From the NCBI GenBank assembly GCA_016199675.1, contig JACQGE010000177.1, positions 1 through 51,101 of the forward strand: a stretch of DNA of 51,101 bases. Direction: 5' to 3'. Each line of letters opens with the position of its first letter. Position 1 is the first letter of the stretch. A program made the position numbers and the translations under genes. The notes beneath the pieces were generated by a model. The model did no database searches, had not been told where the DNA came from, and was given only the letters and a program-made list of their open reading frames with translations. Source of the stretch: Acidobacteriota bacterium. Lineage in GTDB: Bacteria > Acidobacteriota > Terriglobia > 2-12-FULL-54-10. Below, one piece after another: positions 40,845 to 50,913 of this stretch.

Positions 40845-42524
40845 ATGAGCACTGCCCCCACCGCTGAAGTCGTCCGCCGCGAGGAGAATTATCTCAACGT
40901 CAGTTACGGCATTAGGTCCTGGCTGCTGACCACAGATCACAAACGCATCGCCCTGCTCTATCTCGCTTCGGTCACTGTATTTTTCTTCCTGGGCGGAGTC
41001 TTTGCAGTCCTGATCCGCCTGAACCTCTTCACGCCCACGGGCGATCTGGTTTCCGCCGCGACCTACAACAAGCTGTTCACCATGCACGGCGTGGTCATGA
41101 TCTTTTTCTTCCTGATCCCTTCCATTCCCGCCGTCCTCGGAAATTTTCTGATTCCCCTGATGATTGGCGCCAAGGACCTGGCCTTTCCGCGTCTGAATCT
41201 GGCAAGTTGGTACCTTTTCAATATGGGCGGGCTGATCGTTTTGTACTCTATCCTCAGCGGCGGAATAGATACCGGCTGGACCTTCTACACGCCCTTCAGC
41301 AGCGTCTATTCCAACACGCACGTGGTCAGCACCATCTTCGGAATCTTTATCGCGGGATTTTCCTCGATCCTGACCGGCCTGAATTTTATCGTCACGATTC
41401 ACACCATGCGCGCCCCTGGCATGACGTGGTTCCGCCTGCCCTTGTTCGTGTGGACGCACTATGCCACCAGCCTGATCTTCGTCCTGGGGACTCCGGTCAT
41501 AGCGATCACGCTGGCTCTAGTGGCTGCCGAACGCCTTTTCCACCTCGGCATTTTCAATCCGGCGCTGGGCGGCGACCCGCTGTTGTTCCAGCACCTATTT
41601 TGGTTCTATTCCCATCCAGCGGTTTACATCATGGTTCTGCCTGCCATGGGAGTCACCACGGAACTGATTACGACCTTTGCGCGGAAGAAACTTTTCGGTT
41701 ATTCCTTCGTTGCCGCCGCCAGCCTGGCGATTGCCGTAATCGGCTTCCTGGTATGGGGACATCATATGTTCGTGGCGGGCCAATCGGCCTATGCCGCGAT
41801 GATCTTCTCCCTGCTCAGCTATCTGGTGGCGATTCCTTCCGCCGTCAAAGTGTTCAACTGGACGGCCACTCTTTACAAGGGTTCGGTTTCCTGGGCGACG
41901 CCGATGCTGTACGGGCTGGGATTCATCGGTTTGTTTGTCATGGGAGGCTTGACGGGTTTGTTCCTGGCGGCGCTAGGAGTGGACGTGCATGTGCACGATA
42001 CCTATTTCGTTGTCGCGCATTTTCACTACATCATGGTTGGCGGCGCGGTCATGGGCTATCTCGGCGGGTTGCACTACTGGTGGCCCAAAATCAGCGGGCG
42101 GCTGTATCCCGAAGCGCTGGCCCGATTCGCTGCTATCGTGCTTTTCATCGGTTTCAACCTGACCTTCTTTCCGCAGTTCATCCTGGGATACCTTGGGATG
42201 CCTCGCCGCTACCACGCCTATCCGCCCGAGTTTCAGGTGCTGAACGTGCTGTCCACGGCGGGCGCTTCGATCCTGGCAATCGGGTATCTGCTGCCGATGG
42301 CTTATTTCATTTGGTCCATGCGCTATGGCCCGGCCGCTGGGCCGAACCCCTGGCCTGCAACGGGTCTGGAATGGCTGACTCCTTCGCCGCCGCCGCCCCA
42401 TAACTTCGACGAGACTCCCACGGTTACGTGGGAGCCTTACGATTTTCCGAACCGGCCCGATTTGAAATATCCGTCGCCGGTTGTAGCCGTCCGCCAACTC
42501 GGGCCGACGCCGCAGGAGGAATGA
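40845..42524 (+). CDS. coxA: Cytochrome c oxidase subunit I (A2-type heme-copper oxidase)
   Basis: A 559-aa catalytic subunit with about 12 TM helices, reducing O2 to water and pumping protons. Ligands: H81 and H394 for low-spin heme a, H392 for heme a3, H257, H306 and H307 for CuB, with Y261 as the cross-linked Tyr. Helix VI reads YSHPAVY (255-261). It lacks the Glu of the A1 motif GHPEVY and has the YS pair that marks A2-type enzymes. The K-channel Lys is present (K335 in SAVKVFNW). The C-terminal tail is Pro-rich (TPSPPPPHN). The start is 16 bases after the subunit II stop. Confidence 0.97.
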   Translation: MSTAPTAEVVRREENYLNVSYGIRSWLLTTDHKRIALLYLASVTVFFFLGGVFAVLIRLNLFTPTGDLVSAATYNKLFTMHGVVMIFFFLIPSIPAVLGNFLIPLMIGAKDLAFPRLNLASWYLFNMGGLIVLYSILSGGIDTGWTFYTPFSSVYSNTHVVSTIFGIFIAGFSSILTGLNFIVTIHTMRAPGMTWFRLPLFVWTHYATSLIFVLGTPVIAITLALVAAERLFHLGIFNPALGGDPLLFQHLFWFYSHPAVYIMVLPAMGVTTELITTFARKKLFGYSFVAAASLAIAVIGFLVWGHHMFVAGQSAYAAMIFSLLSYLVAIPSAVKVFNWTATLYKGSVSWATPMLYGLGFIGLFVMGGLTGLFLAALGVDVHVHDTYFVVAHFHYIMVGGAVMGYLGGLHYWWPKISGRLYPEALARFAAIVLFIGFNLTFFPQFILGYLGMPRRYHAYPPEFQVLNVLSTAGASILAIGYLLPMAYFIWSMRYGPAAGPNPWPATGLEWLTPSPPPPHNFDETPTVTWEPYDFPNRPDLKYPSPVVAVRQLGPTPQEE

Positions 42525-42527
42525 ATC

Positions 42528-43175
42528 GTGTCCGAGGCCCATTCCGCCCTTGCCGAACAGTTCCGGGACCTGGAGCAGCAGCGGGAAGTTGCTTCGTTGG
42601 GGATGTGGGTTTTTCTGGTAACGGAAATCATGTTTTTCGGCGGCCTGTTCCTGGCCTACGCTGTCGCTCGTTTCCTGCATCCGGAGGCTTTTGCGGAGGC
42701 CAGCCATCACCTGAACGTGGCCCTGGGCGGCATCAATACCGCCGTGCTCATCGCGAGCAGCTTGACCATGGCGCTGGCGGTCCATGCCGCGCAGGTAGGC
42801 CAGCGGAGAGCGCTAATGGGATTCCTCACGCTGACCGCTGCCCTCGGCTGTGTGTTCTTGCTGATTAAAGGAATCGAGTACGCTGACAAGTTCCAGCACC
42901 ATCTGGTGCCCGGGAGCGCGTTCTCTTTCGCAGGTCCTGAGGCTCGACCGGCGGAACTGTTCTTCTCGCTCTACTTTGCCATGACCGGATTGCACGCACT
43001 GCACATGGTGATTGGCGTCGGCGTAGTCGTGGTCTTGCTGGTGCGCGCCTGGAAGGGAAGGTATTCGGTCCAGTATCATATTCCCATCGAGGTGGCGGGA
43101 CTCTATTGGCATTTTGTGGACATCATCTGGATTTTTCTGTTTCCATTGTTGTATTTGATTGATATACACCACTAG
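42528..43175 (+). CDS. coxC: Cytochrome c oxidase subunit III
   Basis: A 215-aa membrane protein with five evident TMs and a short N-terminal extension ([37 protein letters not shown]). Later family blocks are [24 protein letters not shown] and the closing [28 protein letters not shown]. The start is GTG 42528 with GGAGGAATGAATC before it; the coxA stop is three bases upstream. The gene is followed by a 146-base gap holding a large inverted repeat before the subunit IV gene. Confidence 0.95.
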   Translation: MSEAHSALAEQFRDLEQQREVASLGMWVFLVTEIMFFGGLFLAYAVARFLHPEAFAEASHHLNVALGGINTAVLIASSLTMALAVHAAQVGQRRALMGFLTLTAALGCVFLLIKGIEYADKFQHHLVPGSAFSFAGPEARPAELFFSLYFAMTGLHALHMVIGVGVVVVLLVRAWKGRYSVQYHIPIEVAGLYWHFVDIIWIFLFPLLYLIDIHH

Positions 43176-43197
43176 GAGGTTTGCCCACCTCTATTCC

Positions 43198-43298
43198 GCT
43201 GTCATTCCGAGCGAAGCGAGGAACCTGCTCGTTGAAACCATGAGGCAAAGAAACACGACGAGCAGGTCCCTCGTCGCTTCACTCCTCGGGATGACAGC
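43198..43298. repeat. Large imperfect inverted repeat between oxidase subunits III and IV
   Basis: The left arm begins GCTGTCATTCCGAGCGAAGC (43198) and runs to CTGCTCGT. The right arm, ACGAGCAGGT... to GATGACAGC (ends 43298), is its near reverse complement, with a few mismatches and small insertions. A ~25-base loop lies between. The TCATTCCGAGCGAAGCGAGGAA core resembles a repeat that I recall in many bacterial genomes, so this is probably a dispersed non-autonomous element. It does not encode protein. Confidence 0.75.
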
Positions 43299-43321
43299 AA
43301 GGGGCAATAGCGAAGGAAACC

Positions 43322-43597
43322 ATGCCGGAACACATTGTTTCCCGCAAACTTTATTTTTTGATCTGCGGTATCTTGCTTTCGTTGACGTTGTTGACCTGGG
43401 GGGTGGCGCTGATCAACCTGGGCCGCTGGAACATCGTGCTGGCGCTGGCCATTGCGTTCTCGAAGGCTACGCTGGTGGCCCTCTTCTTTATGCATTTGCG
43501 TTACAGCCCCCGTCGCACGCAATTAACGCTGGTGGCTGGCTTGTTTTGGTTGGGAATCTTATTGCTATTGACGATGAGCGATTATCTGACTCGTTAG
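43322..43597 (+). CDS. ctaF: Small cytochrome c oxidase subunit IV
   Basis: A 91-aa protein with three TM helices (about 9-31, 36-56 and 65-85), the pattern of the prokaryotic cytochrome c oxidase subunit IV family. [23 protein letters not shown] is the typical family segment. The ATG follows AAGGAAACC. It is the last respiratory gene. The glycogen-debranching gene starts 14 bases after its stop, so the transcript may continue. Confidence 0.9.
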   Translation: MPEHIVSRKLYFLICGILLSLTLLTWGVALINLGRWNIVLALAIAFSKATLVALFFMHLRYSPRRTQLTLVAGLFWLGILLLLTMSDYLTR

Positions 43598-43611
43598 GAA
43601 AGGTAAAGCGA

Positions 43612-45804
43612 ATGAAGATTCGACTAGGCAATCCGTATCCGCTGGGTGCGACGTGGGACGGCGCGGGGGTGAACTTTGCGATTTTTTCCGAACATGCGAC
43701 AAGAGTGGGATTGTGCCTCTTCGATTTCCCGGACGCGGAGCACGAGTCGGCGCGAATTGCGCTGCCCGAGCAGACCGATTTAGTGTGGCATGGCTATCTG
43801 CCGGGAATTCTGCCGGGACAACTCTACGGGTATCGCGTTCACGGGCCTTACGAGCCTTCCGCGGGACACCGCTTCAACCCGAATAAGGTCGTCCTGGATC
43901 CTTACGCCAAGGGCATAGGGCGGGCGACGCAATGGTCGGAGGAAATGTTCGGTTACCGAATCGGAGACCCAGAGGAAGATTTGTCTCTGGACGAACGGGA
44001 CAACGCCGCCTATGCCCCTTTGGCCGTGGTAGTGGACTCCGCTTTTACCTGGGGGGATGACCGTCCTCCGCGAACTCCGTGGCACAAGACCGTCATTTAC
44101 GAACTGCATGTCAAAAGCTTCACCAAGCTGCATCCGAATGTCCCGGAAGAAGCTCGAGGGGCTTACGCCGGCCTGACTTCCGAAGAGCCCATCCGACACT
44201 TGAAAGAACTGGGAGTGACGGCGGTGGAACTCCTGCCGGTGCACCATCATGTTAACGATCACCCTCTGGTCCAACGGGGGCTGAGCAACTATTGGGGATA
44301 TAACACGCTGGCGTTCTTCGCCCCGGATATGCGCTATGCGGTGTCCTCGGTTCCCAGCAGTTCCGTGCGGGAATTCAAAACCATGGTTCGGAATCTTCAT
44401 CTCGCCGGACTCGAGGTGATTCTGGACGTCGTTTACAATCACACGGCGGAAGGAAACCAGTTGGGCCCTACGCTTTCCCTGCGGGGCATTGACAACGCTT
44501 CCTACTACCGGCTCGTGCAGGAAAATCCTCGCTATTATATGGATTACACGGGCTGCGGCAATACCCTGAACATGCGCCATCCACGGGTCCTGCAGCTCAT
44601 CATGGACAGCCTTCGCTACTGGGTTCTCGAAATGCATGTGGACGGTTTCCGCTTCGATCTAGCCAGCGCGCTGGCCAGAGAACTCCATGAGGTCGACAAA
44701 CTGGGCGCTTTCTTTGACATCATCCACCAAGACCCGGTGCTCTCCCAGGTGAAGTTGATTGCCGAACCGTGGGACTTGGGAGAAGGCGGCTACCAGGTCG
44801 GGAATTTCCCGGCAGGGTGGACGGAATGGAATGGCCGCTATCGCGATACGGTGCGCCGTTTCTGGAAGGGGGATGGTGGAGTCGTCTCGGAATTGGCATC
44901 CCGGCTGGCCGGAAGCAGCGACCTCTACGAACAGAGCGGGAGGCGGCCCTATGCCAGCATCAACTTCATCACCTCCCACGATGGCTTCACGCTCCACGAT
45001 CTCGTCAGTTACAATGAAAAGCACAACGAGGCCAACGGTGAAAATAACCAAGACGGTGAAAATAATAATCTGAGCTGGAACTGCGGCGTGGAAGGGCCTA
45101 CAGAGGATCCCGCCATCCTGAGCTTGCGGGAAACACAAAAAAGAAATTTCATCGCTACCCTAATGTTGTCGCAAGGAGTCCCGATGATCAACGGCGGCGA
45201 TGAAGCGGGCCGCACGCAAGGGGGGAACAACAATGTCTACTGCCAAGACAACGAGACCAGTTGGTTCCACTGGGATTTGACGCCCGCCCAAAAAGATTTG
45301 CTGGCGTTCACTCGTACTTTAATCCGCTTTCGCCTGGAACAGCCTGCCCTGCGAAGGCGAAAGTTTTTCCAGGGGCGGAGGATTCGCGGGGCGGACGTCA
45401 AGGACCTTGCCTGGTTCAAGCCGAATGGCAAAGAGATGGACGATAACGACTGGAACGCTCCCTTCGCGCGCACCCTGGGCATGCTCGTGAGCGGGGCGGA
45501 AACCGACGAATTGGACGAGAAAGGAAATCCGATCCTCGGAGATACTCTTTTCCTGATGTTCAACGCCCATCATCGAACGATACGGTTTGTTTTTCCCACC
45601 CTAAAATCGGAGGAGCGCTGGCAGAGGATCATAGACACGGCGGATTCTGGGTGGGGACAGCATTTTGTGCAGAAACCTCAATCCTACAGGCTGCGGGGGC
45701 GTTCGGTGGCCGTCTTTCGGCTGATGACCCAAAAACGAAAACATGAACTCGGACGCCAGAAACCGGAGAGCCCCGTCTCCGATAAAACCATCGAGGAGCC
45801 ATGA
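43612..45804 (+). CDS. glgX: Glycogen/maltooligosaccharide debranching enzyme (GlgX/TreX)
   Basis: A 730-aa GH13 enzyme that cleaves alpha-1,6 branches. An N-terminal carbohydrate-binding domain ([24 protein letters not shown]) precedes the TIM barrel. Conserved regions: [11 protein letters not shown], nucleophile D349 in GFRFDLASA, acid/base E385 in AEPWD, and transition-state D457 in SHDGFTL. The segments [16 protein letters not shown] and [21 protein letters not shown]-like loops are typical of TreX/GlgX. ATG 43612 has AGGAAAGG upstream. The open frame extends far upstream through the oxidase gene and the repeat, but that part is not coding. It overlaps treZ by four bases. With treY and treZ it would prepare linear glucans for trehalose formation. 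Confidence 0.95.
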   Translation: MKIRLGNPYPLGATWDGAGVNFAIFSEHATRVGLCLFDFPDAEHESARIALPEQTDLVWHGYLPGILPGQLYGYRVHGPYEPSAGHRFNPNKVVLDPYAKGIGRATQWSEEMFGYRIGDPEEDLSLDERDNAAYAPLAVVVDSAFTWGDDRPPRTPWHKTVIYELHVKSFTKLHPNVPEEARGAYAGLTSEEPIRHLKELGVTAVELLPVHHHVNDHPLVQRGLSNYWGYNTLAFFAPDMRYAVSSVPSSSVREFKTMVRNLHLAGLEVILDVVYNHTAEGNQLGPTLSLRGIDNASYYRLVQENPRYYMDYTGCGNTLNMRHPRVLQLIMDSLRYWVLEMHVDGFRFDLASALARELHEVDKLGAFFDIIHQDPVLSQVKLIAEPWDLGEGGYQVGNFPAGWTEWNGRYRDTVRRFWKGDGGVVSELASRLAGSSDLYEQSGRRPYASINFITSHDGFTLHDLVSYNEKHNEANGENNQDGENNNLSWNCGVEGPTEDPAILSLRETQKRNFIATLMLSQGVPMINGGDEAGRTQGGNNNVYCQDNETSWFHWDLTPAQKDLLAFTRTLIRFRLEQPALRRRKFFQGRRIRGADVKDLAWFKPNGKEMDDNDWNAPFARTLGMLVSGAETDELDEKGNPILGDTLFLMFNAHHRTIRFVFPTLKSEERWQRIIDTADSGWGQHFVQKPQSYRLRGRSVAVFRLMTQKRKHELGRQKPESPVSDKTIEEP

Positions 45805-47681
45805 ATATAGCGTGGCAGCCTTCCTTGGGAGCCTGGCGGCAAGGCAATCTCACGCACTTCCGCGTTTGGGCGCCGGAGGTCAGGCAAATCGAAGTCGTGC
45901 TGGAGCCAGAGCTAGATAAGACCCCGACATTTGCGCTCCATAAATCTTCGGACGGTTACTTTCAAGGAACGATTGACGAAGTTGCGTCCGGCGCTCTTTA
46001 TTGGTATCAGATAGATGGCCAGGGGCTCTATCCAGACTCCGCTTCCCGGTTCCAGCCCCAAGGTGTGCACGGCCCCTCTCAAGTGATTGATCCAGCCGAG
46101 TTCGCCTGGACTGATGGAGAATGGAAAGGAGTCGGCCTGGAGGACCTGATTCTATATGAACTGCACGTGGGAACATTCACTCCGGCGGGCACTTTCGCCG
46201 CCGCTGCGGAACGCCTTCCCCTGTTGCGCCAACTGGGAGTCACTGCCGTGGAACTGATGCCGGTGGCGGATTTCGCCGGAGACCGCAATTGGGGTTACGA
46301 CGGAGCCGCGTTATTTGCTCCGGCGCGATGCTATGGCACTCCCGATGACCTCCGACGATTTGTCGATTGCGCGCACCAGTTCGGCTTGGCGGTCCACCTG
46401 GATGTGGTCTACAACCACTTTGGTCCCGACGGCGCCTACGCGGGCGTCTTCAGCCCCTACTATTTTTCCTCGAAACACAAAAGCCCCTGGGGCGCTGCCA
46501 TCAATTTCGATGGTGCGCACAGTGCGCAAGTACGCAACTTCTTTCTCGAAAACGCCCTCCACTGGATTCACGAATACCATGTGGACGGCTTGCGCCTGGA
46601 TGCCACCCACGCGATCATTGACGAAAGCCCGCGCCATTTTCTGGCGGAACTTTCTGGGGCCGTTCGGAAATCTTTGGAAGGCTTCCATCGGAGTGTCCTG
46701 GTGATTGCCGAGGATGTGAGGAACCTGGCGAGGATGGTTAAGCCAGAAGTGGAAAAGGGTTGGGGGTTAGATGGAGTGTGGTCCGACGATTTTCACCACC
46801 AGATGCGGAGATGCCTAGCGGGCGATCAAGACGGTTATTACCAAGACTTCGAAGGAACGATGGAGGACATCGTCCAAACGGCGAGACGAGGATGGTTCTA
46901 TAGCGGCCAATATGCCCGATTTTTCGGCCAGCTGCGCGGGACTGATTCCGCAGAGATTCCACCTTCCCGATTCGTCTTCTTTTTGCAAAATCATGACCAA
47001 GTTGGGAACCGCGCTTTTGGCGACCGATTACACCATCAGATCGATTTGGCGGTTTATCGAGCAGCCACGACGCTCCTGTTGCTATTGCCTCACCCCCCCC
47101 TGCTATTCATGGGACAGGAATGGGCGGCCAGCACGCCGTTCCAATATTTCACAAACCATCATCCCGAACTCGGCAAGCTGGTGAAGGAAGGAAGGCGAAA
47201 TGAGTTTAGTGGTTTTGCGGTCTTCGCCGATCCGAAAAGCCGCGAGCGAATTCCGGACCCGCAAGAGATGGAAACGTTTGAGGCAAGCCGTCTGAAGTGG
47301 GAGGAACGGGAAGCGGAGCCGCATCATTCGACATTGCGGTTCTATACGCGGCTTCTGGCTCTGCGCCTCAGAGAACCTGCCTTGCGCGCGAGGGGAAGAG
47401 AAAACTTCGAAATCGAGGCCTTGAATGACAGCGTGCTGGTCATTCGCCGACATGCAACATCAGTTCCCACGCTGCTGGGCGTGATTCGGCTTCGTGGGGC
47501 AGGACGAGACAGCCTGCGGAAAAATCCTTACGCGGATGCCAGTGGCCAGTGGGAACTTTTGCTGACGACCGAGGATCGTCCTTTCACGCCCGATCCCGCG
47601 CCTCCGCTCATTGAACTCTCCGGGCCGGTGATTGATTTTGCCAGGCCGGGGGCGGTGATTTTTAAAAGCAGTGATCGGTGA
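45801..47681 (+). CDS. treZ: Malto-oligosyltrehalose trehalohydrolase
   Basis: A 626-aa GH13 enzyme that releases trehalose from maltooligosyltrehalose. It begins with an E-set domain ([26 protein letters not shown]) and continues with [43 protein letters not shown] and [23 protein letters not shown]. Catalytic residues: D267 in [10 protein letters not shown]304 in VIAEDVRN and D399 in [31 protein letters not shown] is typical of the family. An 8-C run at 47093-47100 lies inside the frame, which remains open. The start overlaps the glgX stop by four bases, and treY begins six bases after its stop. Confidence 0.96.
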   Translation: MNIAWQPSLGAWRQGNLTHFRVWAPEVRQIEVVLEPELDKTPTFALHKSSDGYFQGTIDEVASGALYWYQIDGQGLYPDSASRFQPQGVHGPSQVIDPAEFAWTDGEWKGVGLEDLILYELHVGTFTPAGTFAAAAERLPLLRQLGVTAVELMPVADFAGDRNWGYDGAALFAPARCYGTPDDLRRFVDCAHQFGLAVHLDVVYNHFGPDGAYAGVFSPYYFSSKHKSPWGAAINFDGAHSAQVRNFFLENALHWIHEYHVDGLRLDATHAIIDESPRHFLAELSGAVRKSLEGFHRSVLVIAEDVRNLARMVKPEVEKGWGLDGVWSDDFHHQMRRCLAGDQDGYYQDFEGTMEDIVQTARRGWFYSGQYARFFGQLRGTDSAEIPPSRFVFFLQNHDQVGNRAFGDRLHHQIDLAVYRAATTLLLLLPHPPLLFMGQEWAASTPFQYFTNHHPELGKLVKEGRRNEFSGFAVFADPKSRERIPDPQEMETFEASRLKWEEREAEPHHSTLRFYTRLLALRLREPALRARGRENFEIEALNDSVLVIRRHATSVPTLLGVIRLRGAGRDSLRKNPYADASGQWELLLTTEDRPFTPDPAPPLIELSGPVIDFARPGAVIFKSSDR

Positions 47682-47687
47682 AAACTG

Positions 47688-50585
47688 ATGAGTGACAAGA
47701 TTCCCAAACCAGCCCGTGTGCCGGTGAGCACATACCGGCTGCAATTTAACGCTGGCTTCACCTTTCGAGATGCCACAGCATTGATCCCTTATCTGTCCAG
47801 CATGGGCATCACGGAATGCTACTGTTCACCTTTGCTGGCCGCTCGCCCGAACAGTCCCCACGGTTACGACATAACGGATCACAACAGTCTCAATGCCGAA
47901 CTCGGCACCGAGGAAGATTTTGAAACTTTCACCGCCGGTCTGGCCGCAAACGGCCTGGGACTGATTCTAGATTTCGTGCCGAACCATATGGCGATCGATC
48001 CGAGTTCAAACCTCTGGTGGAGAGACGTTCTGGAAAATGGGCCGTCTTCGCCTTACGCCCACTTCTTTGATATTGACTGGGATCCCGAAAAGAGCGAGCT
48101 ACTGGGGAAAATCCTGCTGCCCATTTTAGGCGAGCAATATGGCGTCGCCTTGGAGTCAGGGCAGATTCAAGTCAAATTTGAAGACGGCGCATTCTCCCTT
48201 CAGTATTTCGACATCAACCTGCCTCTCAACGCCCGAGCAATGCACATGTTGTTGCGACATGACTTGGAGTCGCTCGAAGCAAAAAGCAGTCCGGATGATC
48301 CCTCGCTTCGCGAGTTTCGGAGCATTCTTTTTCAACTCGATCACATGCCGGGGGAGACCGAGGCAGACCCGGCGCTCATCCTGGAACGACGCCGGGAAAA
48401 GAGCGTGGCACAAGAGCGGCTGGCGAAACTCGCCCAGGATTCCTCCCTGATTCGTAAACAGATTGGGCAAAATATTCGAACGTTCAATGGCGAACTGGGC
48501 AAGCCGGAAAGCTACGATCTGCTACATGATCTCTTAGAGTTGCAACCGTATCGTCTCGCTTATTGGCGTACGGCTCAGCACGAAATCAATTATCGCCGCT
48601 TTTTCGAAATCAATGAACTTGCTGGGATCCGCATGGAGGATCCGGATGTTTTCGCGGCGACCCACGTTTTGATCCTCCGATTGATCCGGCGGGGCGTGGT
48701 GACGGGTCTGCGCCTGGATCACGTGGATGGCCTGTTCGACCCATCGGAATATTTTCAAAGATTGAACGCTAATTGCGCAGGCGTTCCTCCCCTCTATCTT
48801 GTGGTAGAAAAAATCCTCACCGCCGGAGAACCGCTCCGGAAAGAGTGGCCGATTCATGGAACCACGGGTTATGACTTTTTGAATGATCTCAACGGCCTGT
48901 TTGTAGATTCGCAAAACGCGCAAAGTTTCAAGAAACTATATGCGCGGTTCGTGGAACAGGACGAACTTTTTTTCGAAGTAGTCTATCAAAGCAAGAAGCT
49001 CATCATTATGACTTCCCTGGCGAGCGAACTAAACATGCTGGCGCGGGAGTTGAATCGAATTTCGGAAACCAATCGCCGCTATCGAGACTTCACGCTGGCC
49101 AGTTTGCAAGAGGCGCTGCGCGAAGTGGTTGCTTGTTTCCCTTTGTACCGGACTTATTTCACACCCCGAGGTTGGGAGGACTTCGACCTGAAAACGATCG
49201 ACACCGCCTTGGCCCGAGCATTGCGACGCAACCCGGCGATGGAAGCATCAGTATTTCGATTCATCCGCGAGATGCTGCTGCCGGAGCGGACTGCCATCCT
49301 ACCCGAAAAAGAATATCAAGAGCGCGTGCAGTTTGCGATGAAGTTCCAGCAATATACAGGCCCGGTGCAGGCCAAAGGCCTGGAAGATACAGCCTTTTAT
49401 CGCTATGCCCCCCTGGTCTCTTTGAACGAAGTGGGCGGCGATCCGGCGCGATTCGGCCGTTCCCCCGAGGAATTCCATCAAGCGAACCTCCGACGGCTGG
49501 AAGGATGGCCGCTTACTTTGCTGGCCACGGCGACACATGACACCAAACGGGGAGAAGACGCCCGGGCACGGCTGAACGTGTTGTCGGAAATCCCGGACGC
49601 GTGGCGCACGATTTTGTTCCGGTGGGCCCGCGCCAATACCGGAACGCACACGCTGATTGACGGAAAACCCGCGCCGGACCGTAGCGACGAATACCTCTAT
49701 TATCAAGCGCTGCTGAGCGCCTGGCCTGCGGAATCGACCGGCGAGCCTGAGCCTGCATTTGTGGAACGAATCCTCCAATTCATGCAGAAGGCCATTAAAG
49801 AAAAAAAGATTAACACCAGTTGGATCAATCCTTCGGAGGAATACGACAATGCCATGGCGAGTTTCGTTCGGCACACACTGACCGGATCCCGTTCCAAACG
49901 CTTCCTGCGGCTCTTTCTGCCTTTTCAGAGGCGAATCGCTTGGCTCGGAATGCTGAATTCTCTGGCCCAGGCAGTGCTGAAGATGGCTTCTCCGGGCGTT
50001 CCGGATTTCTTTCAGGGCACGGAACTATGGGATTTGAGCTTTGTCGATCCGGATAATCGCCGTCCCATAGCTTATGGCCGTCGTCAGGCTCTGTTGGAAA
50101 AGATGGGGTGCGTTCTTAATTCATGTTCGCCCGAAACGGGTATGGCGGTCGTTCAGGAAATGCTCGCCAACTGGCAGGACGGCCGCATCAAGCTTTACTT
50201 GACCGTAGCGGGCTTGCGACTAAGGCGGAAGTATCCCGCCTTGTTCCTCGAGGGCAAATATATCCCGCTCACCGTGGATGGAGAGCACAAGGAGCATATT
50301 GTGGCATTTGCTCGAAACCTGGGATCCCAAAGCGTGATTGCGGTGGTTCCGAGACTGATTGCCCGTTTGGTGGGCGCATCGCCTTATCCGCCCGTTGGAC
50401 CAGAAATCTGGAGGGAGACAACGATTTCTTTGCCAGCAGACCTAGCGGTTCATGTCTATCAGAACGCTCTTACCCATGCTCGGGTTGCGCCCGTAAGCCA
50501 AACAGACCAAATCCAGGTCTCCGTAGCCGAGACGCTGAAGGTTTGCCCGATTGCAATTCTTTGCAGCGAAGAAGAGGCTCATTAG
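47688..50585 (+). CDS. treY: Malto-oligosyltrehalose synthase
   Basis: A 965-aa GH13 enzyme that converts the reducing-end alpha-1,4 bond of maltooligosaccharides to the alpha,alpha-1,1 bond of trehalose. The start VSTYRLQFNAGFTFRDATALIPYL and SPLLAARPNSPHGYDITDHNSLN are signature stretches. Catalytic residues: D344 in GLRLDHVDGLFDP, E374 in VVEKIL and D618 in THDTKRGEDARARL. A C-terminal segment includes GVPDFFQGTELWDLSFVDPDNRRPI. The length is within the bacterial range. The final ~35 residues (from HVYQNALTHARV) are not obviously part of the family domain. It is the last gene of the trehalose operon. Confidence 0.96.
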   Translation: MSDKIPKPARVPVSTYRLQFNAGFTFRDATALIPYLSSMGITECYCSPLLAARPNSPHGYDITDHNSLNAELGTEEDFETFTAGLAANGLGLILDFVPNHMAIDPSSNLWWRDVLENGPSSPYAHFFDIDWDPEKSELLGKILLPILGEQYGVALESGQIQVKFEDGAFSLQYFDINLPLNARAMHMLLRHDLESLEAKSSPDDPSLREFRSILFQLDHMPGETEADPALILERRREKSVAQERLAKLAQDSSLIRKQIGQNIRTFNGELGKPESYDLLHDLLELQPYRLAYWRTAQHEINYRRFFEINELAGIRMEDPDVFAATHVLILRLIRRGVVTGLRLDHVDGLFDPSEYFQRLNANCAGVPPLYLVVEKILTAGEPLRKEWPIHGTTGYDFLNDLNGLFVDSQNAQSFKKLYARFVEQDELFFEVVYQSKKLIIMTSLASELNMLARELNRISETNRRYRDFTLASLQEALREVVACFPLYRTYFTPRGWEDFDLKTIDTALARALRRNPAMEASVFRFIREMLLPERTAILPEKEYQERVQFAMKFQQYTGPVQAKGLEDTAFYRYAPLVSLNEVGGDPARFGRSPEEFHQANLRRLEGWPLTLLATATHDTKRGEDARARLNVLSEIPDAWRTILFRWARANTGTHTLIDGKPAPDRSDEYLYYQALLSAWPAESTGEPEPAFVERILQFMQKAIKEKKINTSWINPSEEYDNAMASFVRHTLTGSRSKRFLRLFLPFQRRIAWLGMLNSLAQAVLKMASPGVPDFFQGTELWDLSFVDPDNRRPIAYGRRQALLEKMGCVLNSCSPETGMAVVQEMLANWQDGRIKLYLTVAGLRLRRKYPALFLEGKYIPLTVDGEHKEHIVAFARNLGSQSVIAVVPRLIARLVGASPYPPVGPEIWRETTISLPADLAVHVYQNALTHARVAPVSQTDQIQVSVAETLKVCPIAILCSEEEAH

Positions 50586-50605
50586 ATTTTTGCGCGCCAT
50601 CGTAC

Positions 50606-50638
50606 GGTAGTATCTCAGTTTCAAACTGAGACACTACC
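50606..50638. repeat. 16-bp palindrome after treY
   Basis: GGTAGTATCTCAGTTT (50606-50621), one base, AAACTGAGACACTACC (50623-50638). The arms match except for one position. No T-run follows, so it is an atypical terminator. It may be a dispersed palindromic repeat. Confidence 0.6.
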
Positions 50639-50648
50639 CATCGATTTC

Positions 50649-50677
50649 TTGACAATCGAATGGCATAGTGCGATACT
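50649..50677 (+). promoter_or_regulatory. Putative sigma-70 promoter for the TonB-receptor gene
   Basis: Perfect TTGACA (50649-50654), a 17-base spacer and GATACT (50672-50677, 4/6). This is the best promoter match by eye in the window. The palindrome at 50606-50638 lies directly upstream of it. Confidence 0.5.
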
Positions 50678-50913
50678 CCTCCCAAATTATAACTATGACG
50701 GGGTACTATGATTGAGGCGGGGAAGTATATTTCTGCAAGAGTTTTCGTAAAGTCCAACACCGTGCTGACTGCGGATTTCTTCTTCCGCCATTGAATGGTT
50801 TAACGCGCCTCGATCACTAACCTGTGAGCTGAGCCATGGGCGATGCTTTTCTCTACTGTAAGTAAGGTCCTTCATGAACGAATGACGAAAGCTCGAAAAA
50901 TTAAGGAGGCACT

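Larger units (their letters stand above)
50586..50913. other. Intergenic region between treY and the TonB-receptor gene
   Basis: 328 bases with no supported gene. It holds a long palindrome just after treY and a good promoter candidate. The remainder (about 50680-50900) would be a long 5' leader of some 230 bases before the receptor ATG. I saw no known riboswitch or RNA gene in it. A 28-codon frame from an ATG near 50708 lacks support. Confidence 0.5.

Noticed and set aside
41207-42403. 398-aa frame overlapping coxA in a second frame
   Set aside because: GC-rich shadow of the oxidase gene, full of Arg, His and Gly. All oxidase ligands are in the other frame.
43159-43611. Long open frame running through the coxC-coxD gap and coxD into glgX (apparent 881-aa protein)
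   Set aside because: The first ~150 codons translate an inverted repeat and a second frame of the subunit IV gene. GlgX similarity begins exactly at ATG 43612, which has its own ribosome binding site.
47093-47100. Run of eight C in treZ as a phase-variation site
   Set aside because: The frame is intact and the run encodes a Pro-Pro pair in a conserved family segment. A single C8 run in a housekeeping enzyme is better explained by chance.
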